Source: Rallus limicola (Eukaryota > Chordata > Aves > Gruiformes > Rallidae). Taken from it: a DNA stretch of 64,000 nucleotides. The position numbers and the translations under genes were made by a program. The stretch lies in contig JAKCOZ010000005.1 in assembly GCA_022605955.1 (NCBI GenBank), forward strand, positions 44,072,950-44,136,949. Direction: 5' to 3'. Positions 10,540 through 20,595 of the stretch are shown piece after piece; positions within the stretch are counted from its first letter, which is position 1; each line of letters opens with the position of its first letter. The notes under the pieces were generated by a model. It was given only the letters and a program-made list of their open reading frames with translations, was not told the DNA's origin and searched no databases.

Positions 10540-11670
10540 GCCATGTCATCTACCTGGACTTGTGCAAAGAATTTTTACACTGCCTTGCACAACATCCTTA
10601 TCTCTAAATTAGAAAGACATGGATTAGATAGATGGACCACTCAGTGTATAAAGAATTAACAGGGCAATTGCACTCAAATAATTGTGGTCAATGGCTCAAT
10701 GTCCAAATGGAGACCAGTGACAAGTGCCGTTCTTCAGGGGTCAGTACTGGGATGGTCACTGTTAAGAATCATTGTTGGAGACATGGACATGGGATTGAGT
10801 ACACCCTCAGCAAGTTTGTGGTGCAGTCAACATGGAGAGAAGGGGTGCTGTTCAGAAGGACCTCGACAGGCTTGAGAGGTGGGGCCATGTGAACTGCATG
10901 AAGTTCAACAAGTGCAAGTGCAAGGTCCTGCATATGGATCAGGGCAATCCCAAGCACAAATACAGGCTGAACGCAGAATGGATTAAGAGCAGCATTGGGG
11001 AGAAGGACTTGGGAGTGTTGGATGATAAAAAGCTCAACATGAGCTGGGCATGTTCCTGTGCAGACCAGAAAGCAAACCATATCATGGGCTGCATCAAAAC
11101 TTGTGTGAGCAGCAGGTCAAGGGAGGAGATTCTGCCCTTTTGGTCTGGTGAGACCCCACCAGACTACTACATCCAGCTCTGGGGTCCCAGTACAAGAAAG
11201 ATATTAAGCTGTTGCAGAGTCCAGAAGAGGGCTACAAATAAGATCAGAAGACTGGAGCACCTCTTCTGTGAAGACAGACTGAGAGGACTGGGCTTCTTCA
11301 GCTTGGAGAAGAGAATTCTCAGGGGAGATCTTACAGCAGCTTTCCAGTACCTAAAGGGGCCTACAGGAAAGACAGAGAGGGACTGTTTGCAAGGGAATGG
11401 AGTGATAGGATGAGGGGTAATGGCTTTGAACTGACAGTAGATTAGATTAGACATTAGGAAAAAAATTATTTACTTGTGAGGATGTTGAGGCAATGGAACA
11501 GGTTGCCAAGAGAAGCTGTGGCTGCCTCCTCCCTGGCAGTGTTCAAGGCCAGGTTGGATGAGGCTTTGAGAAAACTGGTCTAGTGGAGGGTGTCCCTGCC
11601 CATGGCAGTGGGTTTGAAGTAGATGATCTTTGAGGTCCCTTCCAACCCAAACCATTCTATGATTCTGTGA
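10540..11670 (+). mobile_element. CR1 LINE, 5'-truncated, sense strand, intact 3' end
   Basis: The sequence follows the avian CR1 consensus from the RT block reading VIYLDL(S/C)K to the family 3' end, where TCCCTTCCAACCCAAACCAT leads into the terminal ATTCTATGATTCTGTGA at 11654-11670. CR1 ends in this short octamer repeat and not in poly-A, and is usually 5'-truncated by incomplete reverse transcription. This copy begins within the RT domain at about 10540, where the match becomes clear. A small deletion near 10818 removes the catalytic box. Stops and frameshifts occur before 10830 and near 11395. The element is inactive and of intermediate age: better preserved than the fragment at 3640-4330, less so than the copy at 17861-18369. 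Confidence 0.95.
10548..11590 (+). pseudogene. Dead CR1 ORF2 remnant (reverse transcriptase and C-terminal region)
   Basis: CR1 ORF2 normally encodes an endonuclease followed by a reverse transcriptase for target-primed reverse transcription. Only the later RT part and the C-terminal region survive. Family blocks seen in order: HGLDRWT (about 10617); WRPVTSAVLQGSVLG (about 10709), equivalent to the SGVPQGSVLGP motif; LSKF (about 10805); DLDRLERW; MKFNKCKCKVLH; EKDLGVL; KLNMS; SRSREEILPF; RATNKIRRLEHL; LGFFSLEKR; LRGDLTAAFQYLKG. The longest unbroken frame is 10832-11413 (193 codons). The expected FADD catalytic motif after LSKF is absent: the frame jumps directly into the downstream spacer, consistent with a deletion of about 20 bp. 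An in-frame stop precedes the longest frame, and a frameshift near 11395 separates it from the terminal block. No functional enzyme is possible. Confidence 0.92.
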
Positions 11671-14129
11671 ACAGCTCTAGGATGTTGAAGTCCAGCACTG
11701 GCAGGGAATTTGCACAAGACCTTTGGCAAAGTAAGAACAGAATTGAAAGGTTTCAGTTCTACACTACAAAGACCATGCTCTCTGTTGCAGTGTCACCTAG
11801 GCAGCCCAGGTTTCTCTTCACACATGCCGGTCATTGCAGTGAAAAGTGCTGCCTACTAAAGCTATTATCAAGGTTTGTTCTGTGCAAATAAACTATGATG
11901 CCATCACTACTTGATGGTCTGGAGATCTGCTAGGTTAATAGTGTATGATTGCAGCATGAGCCTATAACTAAACTCCTCTCATCTGGGACCACCCAACTAC
12001 TCAGCTTGTGTCCAGTTCAGGAATGCTCTTCTGTCAGATGCCATGTACTGTTGGGAAGTACCCTGACACCTGGTGGTCCACCACATGAAGTGATGGGCCC
12101 AGCTGTGTTCTCGTGCTTTAACTTATGGTCACAATCCAGAGGTTGGACTAGAGACGAGGAGGTTGTGTTGGCTGTACATCCCATGTCCCATCCCAGAGAA
12201 GCTGCTGAATAAAGGTACGTGCATGGAGAGGAGGCGACAGGGATACTTTTGGCATCCCAGAATGTGAGAAACATAACTGAGCTGAAGAGTGCAACTGAAA
12301 ATGTGATACCTCTAATGAATCCATACCAAGCATTTCCCTTCTCCATCTTCAAGTCTATGCCTCCTTCAGCTCAGCCATCTATAGATCCTTCTTTCTTTGA
12401 ACCAGCACTAAAGTTTCTTACTTGCAAATTTCCATAGGCAGAATTGGATTAAAATAGACAAGCAATAAAGCACCTTTGCCTTCACATCCACTTTTACCAC
12501 TTGTAATTCTCTGAGTTGATTTTACCAACCCTTCACTCCTGATGCTGTCACAGCTTTCATAGGTCAGCACAAAGCTTAGGCAACCTCATCAATCAGTCCT
12601 CCTGCTTCAGGGCAGCAGGTGCCTTAGCAGGCCTTATTTGCTGGAAGTCGAGATTTCACTCTGGTTAGGCTGGTGGGAAGAACAGTTGATGCTGGCAGTG
12701 GAAGTGGAGGAAAACCATGGTCCTATGCACATTGAGGGGGGCTAACTCCATCACTTGAAAACATTATTCCTCTTTTGGAATAATGCGTCTGACAAGTGAA
12801 CCCACCTTCACTATTAGTTTGGATCATGATGGGGAAATAAAGTCTCCTATATAGAAGACACTGCTTGTCCTTCCAGTTATGTAAGTCAGGCCTATGGCTT
12901 CTGGGCTCTCACTGAATGCTTCATTTTCTCTGTACTTTTCCAGCTCATCTGGTACACTTTGGGTTTGTTTTTTGTTGCTTTGTTTGGTTTTTTTAAGGAG
13001 TTAAAAAAAAGAAAACACATTAATTACACAAATGTTTGGTAGAGAGGAAGGCTCATGTCAAAAGTTTTAAGCTCTGGGTTCAATTTCAATTTCAATGAGT
13101 GCCTGAAATTTAGCTCTGAACCAGTGGCAGACTTTGAATTTATAAATACTAATATCCACCTGAGATTCTGGTCCAAAGCAAGAGCAAGACTTTTATTCTG
13201 TTCAGGATCCTCATTCTCCACTTACCACCGTAGCGAATAAGCACTTTTCAGGCAGGCAACAAGTGGCATGAGTAACAACCATGTAGCGCTTTTTCTTTCT
13301 TTCTTCCCGGCAGTGCCAAGGCCTGGCCATTCTGGCCAAGGACTTAAAAAGGCATTTGATACTTTTGAGGACATCTGCAAAATTAAATACAAATTATCTT
13401 TTGGAATTTGTCTGCCCAAGATAATCAAATACGGGCTGCGGGTTCAGCATCCTTTCCATTGCCCAAAGCCAACAACTGGGAAAGAGTTCGCAACAGCTAA
13501 AGCAGCTGGTTCCCAGGATTAGATTGATCAAATCAGATAAACCAAAGTCTGAAAACAGCTGAAGGCATGACAATAGGATAGGAATAACACTTTAAAGGCT
13601 CATGCATTTAAAAATGAGGAATTGATGTTTTCTTACCATCAGAGCAGAAAAAAACGATAAGATTTAGAACTGACCTTGAACAGGTAAGTGAAAATCTGGG
13701 TTTGGGATTGGATATGTGACAAAGTTAGGAAACTCAGAGGGGATTTTTTTTTCTAATTGGTAGGACCACAGGTATGAGTGTCTGTGGTGCTATGTCCTGT
13801 GTAATCAATCTTCAGCTGCTGTTGCCTGCATGCATGTTTTTGTATGTGTTTGCCAATTCTTGTTTCAACGTGAAGTCCTGCTGTAATCTGTTTGCAACAG
13901 GCTGTCTGGGTGGATTTGGGAATTTTCAGCTGAAGTGTCACCAAGGCAGGGCGCTTTGTGACAGCTGGAGGTTTCTGTTTCCAGTGTCAAGGAAGACAAG
14001 ACAGACAAAAGGTTACCTTTCTGCCTCCTGTGTCAACTCAGTCTGAGAGCAGGACTGAAGGTATCCAGCAATATCTGGCAGCTGAAGGAACCCATCTTTC
14101 TCCTGCAAAGAGTGAGCAGTATTAGAAGT

Positions 14130-14300
14130 TTCTTTTCTTAACTGCCCGTGATCGAATACTGTAAGTATTTAATACTTGTATTGAATCTCGGATAATTGCT
14201 AAAGTGCTGAACTGCTGTCTCAACTTATCCACATGCAAATAATAATATTGATCACCCTACATTGACCTTGAGAGTTAATAACTGGTTTTTCCCTTAGTTT
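14130..14300. other. Candidate conserved non-coding element
   Basis: A+T-rich sequence with two retained CpGs near 14150-14190 and a perfect ATGCAAAT octamer (POU-factor core) at 14233-14240, followed by TAATAATATTGATCA. Low-redundancy homeodomain- and POU-type motifs in a gene-poor region are typical of developmental enhancers. Conservation cannot be tested from one sequence. Confidence 0.27.
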
Positions 14301-15539
14301 CCCTTGATGAATGGTGCTTTCTACATGCCAACATATAATTTTGTCAAGCTGTCAGATGGCAGGGTCTGATCCTTCAGACACTGAAATGCAAGCAGCACTT
14401 GCTGCAGTGGCTGTTTCTTTGGGATCAATAGGGCTATTTAGATCTAGGCTGAGAAGAAATGTACTTTTTAACAGGATTTGGCCTGGGGAGAAGTCTACAA
14501 AAATATTTGTTTATGAGTTAAATTACTTGAAAGCTGGTTAGGATACATATGTAAAGACTCAGGGCTCCAAAAGCCAGGCCTTATTTTGTCCATCTAATGA
14601 CAAAGTGTGTTGGTTTCTTTTTTATTTATTTTCTTTTCCCCTAGTCTTTCCTGAAGTAAACACCCTGGTTAAGACACAAAATAGAGAGATAATTGAAACA
14701 ATTTATTTGTCTTGTCTCATTTGGAGAGACCCTTTAGAGGTTTCTTGCTCTAGGAAGTCTGAACAACATTTTTCCCAATTGGTCTTGAACAAACTGAAGA
14801 ATTCAGTTACGGTTACTGCTTATTTATAGGTTGCCTCGCTTACCTAATCCTCCTTTTTTTATTATCTTATAATGATTCACCAGTATTGCCCTCGTTTTGT
14901 ATGACATTTTTCTCTTATACTCATGTTGCACTATGTGCCTGCACACTCACATGCATCCCTCTACTAAAACATTTTCTGTTGAGTTCCCTACCAGAAGTTG
15001 AGAACTACCACAAGATTGGAAATGGAGAACTTAGCAAATAAGGTTCTGTTAAAGTCTCTGAAACAATTTCATACTCTGCTGCAGAGAAAACCAAACAAAC
15101 CTGGAACGCCTGGAGTGGTGCTACCAACCCAGAACTTGGCATCACTGAGAAAAGCTTGGCAGAGCCTTATTATCCAAGAGGCACATAGTGAGGGAGTTTG
15201 GGGAAGAAATATGCCTCTTCACATGAGATTTCTCACATCAGCACTAACGCCCATTAGTGGAGCAGTGTGTGGGAATGATGTGCTGATAATCTCACTGCTC
15301 CGTCTGTGGAGCAAATGGAGCATGTTGTCCCGTAACAGCAACTACCCAGCACTTCTTTAGCGCTGATTTGTCTCCCCCATAGACAAATATAACCGCCCCC
15401 CTTCCTTTGGACAACTGGCATTGTCTTAAGACTTCTTATCTTTGTAAAAAACATCTTGACAAACTATTCAAGCACTGCTTCTTCCCTGCCTTTGTGCTCA
15501 TTTATTCCCTCCCCATTGCATCCTCGGCTAAAACAGATT

Positions 15540-16320
15540 ATTGCAAAATCCATTTAAAAAGCACAGCAGTTTTCTACTGAAAGATATCTAGAGGGCAGCA
15601 AATCCAGAGGGAAATCTCATCCTTCAGTGCAAATGAAACCTCTTCTTTTATTTCATTTCTGAAAAATCAAGCACGGAGTTACATAAAGCCTTTTCCCCTC
15701 CCTGCTACACAAAACAGCAATAATAATGAGATATCTCTATAAGGTTGAGATATAATCATACCTGGGAGCAAATGTTTAATTTGATTACAGCTTACTGTAG
15801 TGGGCAAAGACTCTGAAGTTCAGGTGTGAGAAGAAACTGCTCGTCCATCTATAATCCTATCTGAAAGCAAATGTATTTTTAGAGTACTGCTGTGCGACAT
15901 GGAATGCTCCCAAGTTATTTGTGCATAACCGTGGTTGATGTGGAGGATATATTTAATTCAATATTAAGACTGTGCTACTGATTGCAATTCTGCCATTCTT
16001 CATGTTTGATCCAAGTTGTAGTTAGCCAAATAGTAGCTGTGATCCAATTAACTGTTAGCAATGGAAATGAAGGCTTCTGTGCCATCTTGTTTTATTGGAT
16101 ACTGTATTCTTCAGTGCATTCCGAAGCCCTTTGAGATGCGTTTCTACAACTGCACCTTTTGAATTTCATCACCAACAGTTAATGCATGCACTAATAGGGA
16201 TGTGTTAAACCTCTCTCTCATCTCCCTTACATCATATATTTGGTACTTGAAGTTTGAAGCTTGGTTGTCATGGAGTTACCAGAATGCTTAAAACACTACA
16301 CATCATGTATCCATGCAAAT
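15540..16320. other. Candidate cluster of conserved non-coding elements
   Basis: About 780 bases without any repeat signature and rich in homeobox-like TAAT/ATTA cores, with CCAAT-type motifs and isolated retained CpGs (for example near 15895 and 15930). An ATGCAAAT octamer lies at 16313-16320. No open frame of note covers it. The call rests on texture alone. Confidence 0.3.
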
Positions 16321-17860
16321 TATTTGAGTTTTGAGTCAGTTCTTTAAGATTTTCACTTTAAGGGTATATGGAAAACTGGCATTTCCATGTTGAGAGGTGT
16401 GAGTATAGGTAAATCAGTGCAACTGTGGGAGCAACCAGAGGGAAAACCAGACAAGATCCTCTGAGCGCACTCAGGGGTACAGGTGCCTAAACAAGGACGC
16501 CATGCTGAGTGCCTCCAGACATATCCCCCAGAACATGTGCAACATGGCTGTGCCATTTGAATTTAACCTGTGTTCAGCCCAGCCTGCAAGCACAGAGGTT
16601 GAGGATCCCAGGGGAGCATCTCTGGGTGCCATAGCCCTACTTCTGTTTTGGCCTACCCAGAGGGGCGTCTCCTGTTCCTCCCTTTCTGAAGCTGCAAAAC
16701 AGGGTTCATGAACTGACCTGTGCTGGTCTGATGTTTGCTATTACATCTGCTGATGAAGAATGTGATTTGAGAGCTGTGGGTGATTGTTATTATCAAGGGG
16801 CAACATATTTGCATTGAAATAGGATAGGATGTATACAGGAGAGAGGAGGATTGGATCTGCATGATTATTTTTTTTTGCTGGAGAGCATGCCTGAAATGTG
16901 AAGGGTTTATCTGGTACCCTGTCAGTGTGCATGGCAAAGGCTATACTAGAGCACACACAGTTTCCTGATAATTGCATTTCTTTTGGTGTACAGACCTCTT
17001 TTCCAGTCTTACACAGGCGGTGATTTTGAACTGCTGCTGTTCAATACATTAAAACATCAGTAAGTAATTGTCACTGTAATAGTCACTTGCTAGTGAATAT
17101 ACAAAAGGCAGCAACTTCCTTAAATACCTGCTATCTCTGAAGATCCACGTGTTTGTTTTCTGCAGAAAGCAAAGCTTCCATTTCTTCCTCCAGTTTTACT
17201 ATCGTTTCCCTTTTGACTTGAGTACCTGTTTATAATGTGACCACTCAGTGGTTTTCCAAAGGAGCTGCAAGTTGTGAGATGTTGGTTCAGAATGATGCAG
17301 TGCTGGAACCCACTGGCCCACCACTGTTTAATGGCAATATATACCTGCTTTTTTCTGTTTGCTTGGTTCTTCTTTTTTTTCAAAGATGCTTAATTCACAA
17401 GCTTGAGGCAGAGGGCACTGGCAAAACCAGAAGCTTCTGGACTCTGAGAAGCATCAGCCTTTCCCCATACACGAGCAGTGTCAGTCTGGGCATCTGTGGG
17501 CTGGATGTGGCCCTCTGACGTTTGCAGAAAGAGGATTCATGTCTGGGATATCAGCTCAGAAACTGATCTGGGAGGCAAGATGCTACTTAAGCAGAGTGGA
17601 GGGGGAGTCGAGCATGCAGGGGTGCAGCAAGGTGATGGCTGGGGTTGTGGGCAAGAGAAAGCAGCTTGCAAGGAGGGAGACACTCTACATCCGGAGTGGT
17701 TGAGGTATGGTCACTGGTTGCTACAGGCCAAGGGTAGTTGGTATCTGCCTGGGGTATGAAACGGTTGAAAAATGGAGAAAGGGTGCCCAGGTCAGGGGAT
17801 GTCACACAGGAGATGTGACTTCTGCCAACAGTACTCTGTAGCATCACCTGCAGTCATACT

Positions 17861-18369
17861 ATCATAGAATCATAGAATTGTAGGGGTTGGAAGGGACCTC
17901 GAGAGATCATCGGGTCCAACCCCCCTGCCAAAGCAGCCTCCCTAGCTCATATTGCACAGACAAGCAACCAGACGAGTCTTGAATATCTCCAAAGAAGGAG
18001 ACTCCACCACCTCCCTGGGCAGCCTGTCCCAGGGCTCTGTCACCCTCACTGTGGAAAAGTTCTTCCACATGTTGGTGCGGAACTTCCTGTGCTCCAACTT
18101 GCAGCCATTGCCCCTTGTCCTGTCTTCACACACCACTGAAAAGGGGCTGGCTGATTCCCCCTGCATCCCCTGCTTAAGATAATTGTAGACTTTAATTAGG
18201 TCCCCCCTTAGTCTTCTCTTCTCAAGGCTGAACAGTCCCAACTTACTCAGCCTTTCCTCATAGGGGAGATGCTCCAGGCCCTTAATCATCTTCGTAGCCC
18301 TTCTTTGGACTCTCTCCAGGAGATCCCTGTCCTTTTTATACCAGGGAGCCCAGAACTGGACACAATACT
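17861..18369 (-). mobile_element. CR1 LINE, 5'-truncated, antisense, well preserved
   Basis: Read on the minus strand, this is the last about 510 bases of a CR1. It enters within ORF2 (the segment giving CAGAACTGGACACAATACT in antisense context near 18351-18369) and ends at the family 3' tip. On the plus strand that tip appears as ATCATAGAATCATAGAATTG followed by GTTGGAAGGGACCTCGAGAG. The open C-terminal frame and close match to the consensus make it the youngest-looking CR1 in the window. Its truncated 5' end abuts the 3' end of a second CR1 copy at 18370. No clear target-site duplication is seen, which is normal for CR1. Confidence 0.96.
17942..18289 (-). pseudogene. CR1 ORF2 C-terminal fragment
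   Basis: An open frame of 115 codons carries the C-terminal CR1 ORF2 blocks: [48 protein letters not shown] and [13 protein letters not shown]. The RT catalytic region, the endonuclease and the rest of ORF2 are missing through 5' truncation. It cannot encode a working enzyme, and the methionine at its start lies inside the family block and is not a native start. Confidence 0.93.
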
Positions 18370-18452
18370 ATCATAGAATCATAGGGGTTGGAAGGGACCT
18401 CGAGAGATCATTGGGTCCAACCCCCCTGCCAAAGTGGGCTCCCTAGGCTCTC
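18370..18452 (-). mobile_element. Second CR1 3'-end fragment, antisense, joined to the first
   Basis: About 83 bases repeat the 3' tip of the neighbouring CR1. ATCATAGAATCATAGG is followed by the same GTTGGAAGGGACCTCGAGAG block and the CCAACCCCCCTGCCAAAG block, ending near CCCTAGGCTC. Relative to the copy at 17861 it lacks about nine bases in the ATAGAATTG region and has a few substitutions. It is either an independent, very short CR1 insertion or a partial duplication of the neighbour. Both junctions carry ATACT immediately before ATCATAGAAT (17856-17860 and 18365-18369). Confidence 0.9.
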
Positions 18453-19199
18453 TTAGCCGCCAAGGCACACTGCTGGCTCATGTCCTTTACTTAACTGCGC
18501 AGAACAGTCCGATTTCATGGTCAGAGCTGACTGCAGGAGGGAAACTGTGCATGCTCTGTCCTGTGAGCAGCACATATATCTGAGCCATGAGGGGTTAAAC
18601 TCTTCTGGACTCTTGTGGTTGCTCCGAAAACTCTCGCTGTCTTGGGCTTCATAGATTAAATATAAACACCATTTACATCTGCTTAAAATCTGAATTGAAC
18701 TTGAAATTTATGTTCAGTCCAGTGGTGAGTGTAGCTGCTGTTAAATTGCTCCATTAACTATAAAGCAAAGTTTAATCTGCTGTGTTTTACTTTCATGAAG
18801 TGCTTCTAAGCACTGGTAATGTTCCCTTTATTGCGTTCCTTTAACTTTACAGGAAACTGAAAGCTTTGTCCTAAAAATGAAGGAAGATCTTTGGATTAAA
18901 ATACCCATGAAAGCAACACAAACATTAAAAAAGAGAAAGTAAGATCAGTGTTACTGGGAAGAGTTCAGAGAAGCAAGGTGAAGCAACTTGCTGCTTTGCT
19001 TTTTCCTTTCCAAATATCCAATGTGGCCAAAAAGCCCTCCTAAAGTAGATTAACTCAAGTACTCATGAAAAAGAGAACAAGTGCAATCCAGAAGGGCAAT
19101 TACTTTTTCATTCAGATAGAATTTTTCAGTTTATAACATGGAGTTAATTGCCTTTTTTTACCCTCTCCTTTTTTCACCCCCTCCTTTTTTCCTGTAATG

Positions 19200-19620
19200 G
19201 CCCTTTGCATAGGTTTAGTCATCCTCGAGGGCAGCTGCTCCATCTATACGGCAATTGCCAGATGATTACCTCTTTAATGTTTTCACTGAGTACTTAGCTG
19301 GTTAACCTCCTTAACTGGAGAGCTGCTTATTGATATTTATGTCTTGTCAGCATAGAGGTTCATTAAGCATTGGTAAATGACATGTTTTCATATCTGCTGA
19401 CACTAGAAATGCAATATGATCAATTGCAAATTGACTTTAGTGCGGCAATAGAGTGCATTTAACACACATCAGTGGATCATTTGTACAAGCAGAGCTGGAA
19501 TTTTTATGGCTGTTTATGTCTCTCTAATATCCAAGTATAAATTCTCCCAAGTCGAGCAATTCTTAGTAAAACAGAATTCAAAACTAAGTCCAACAAATGA
19601 TCATGTATCCCAGGACATTT
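19200..19620. other. Best candidate conserved non-coding element of the window
   Basis: About 420 bases with no repeat signature, dense in homeodomain and TALE-like cores. Visible motifs include GATTACC, TTATTGAT, GGTTAACC, AAATGACA, GATCAATTGCAAATTGA and CATTTGTAC. CpGs are retained at several spots (around TCCTCGAGG, TACGGC, GTGCGGC, GTCGAGC). There is no open frame of note. This texture is what ultraconserved developmental enhancers in gene deserts look like, but single-sequence evidence cannot prove conservation. Confidence 0.35.
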
Positions 19621-20571
19621 TTAGATGGCAGGGTGCTGGTGGTGGTGAAACAGCCCTGATCTCATCTCCTCCCCTCTGCTAGTAGGCAGATAGGAGCTAG
19701 GATGTCTTCTGCAGGCATTCTCTCCCCTGCCTCGAGCAGCTCTCCAGGCTGTCCTCAATTGCTGGCTTCCAACCACTTCCCTTTCTCTGCTTGGTCCTTC
19801 TCCATCAGGAGGGTAATACTGACTCTTGTCTACAGCCCAGGCTGGTCTGGAGATGGCTTTGTGTACATGTGAGCCCCAGAAGCTAAACTGACAGCTAATC
19901 TCATGGCCAGGTCCTGCAGGAGGTCAGTGATGGGGAGACAAGAGATGTGCACAGTGTTTTACTGCTCTACTGCTTGCTCTTCTGGTGAAGAAGTCAAGCT
20001 CACTCTAAGCCACTAAGCAGGGTCCAAAGCACTGCTTTCTGATGTTTTCTTTCTGGAGTCGGAGGGCTCTGAAAGCTATCCTGCTGCATGTGGTGATAGA
20101 CCATCCACTGGGACAGCAGTTTCAGGCACTGGGGGTCTCCTGCAGTGTGGAGGCTTGGAGTGGTGATCCTTTGTATCAGAGCTCTGATCTCCACTCTGGG
20201 ATGAGTTCCAACCCCCTGCCGAAGGCAGCAAAACGGTGACTGTGTCCCCTCTGGGTTCCTCCTGACCGGCTTGCGTGTGCCTCTGAGTTTTGCCAGGTGC
20301 CCCTCATTGGAGTCCAGGTTCCTCATCCTGTTTCCTTCTACCCAAAATTTCCAGTAGCAATTGCTCCTTCTATGTTTGTGAGACTGGTCCTTCCTTTTAA
20401 CCAATGTGTTTGGGCTGGAGTAGGTCTCCTTCACAGATACCTCGGAATCATGACAAGTCTTTCTTCAGAAATATGTCTCAGTGGCAGGGGTAAAATTTTC
20501 AACTCTACAGATCCAGACAGATATATGATACAGAACTGCCATCAGAGTTAGGAAAAGCATATTTTTCTTTC

Positions 20572-20595
20572 TTTTTTTTTTTTTTTTTTTTTTTT
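20572..20595. repeat. Poly-T run (24 T)
   Basis: Uninterrupted T run following a T/C-rich lead-in. It is not attached to any transposon I can recognise. A retro-copy tail in antisense orientation is possible, but the flanking sequence shows no such copy. Confidence 0.95.

Larger units (their letters stand above)
11671..17860. other. Unique non-coding sequence, partly conserved-element-like
   Basis: No gene recognised. The open frames 14998-15360 (120 codons) and 12017-12352 (antisense, 111 codons) lack domains and splice context. The intervals 14130-14300 and 15540-16320 have an A+T-rich, motif-dense texture and are listed as candidate conserved elements. A homopolymer T run occurs near 16867. 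Confidence 0.5.

Noticed and set aside
20000..20434. Antisense open frame of 144 codons
   Set aside because: Low-complexity, basic peptide with no family resemblance; overlapping sense frames of similar quality.
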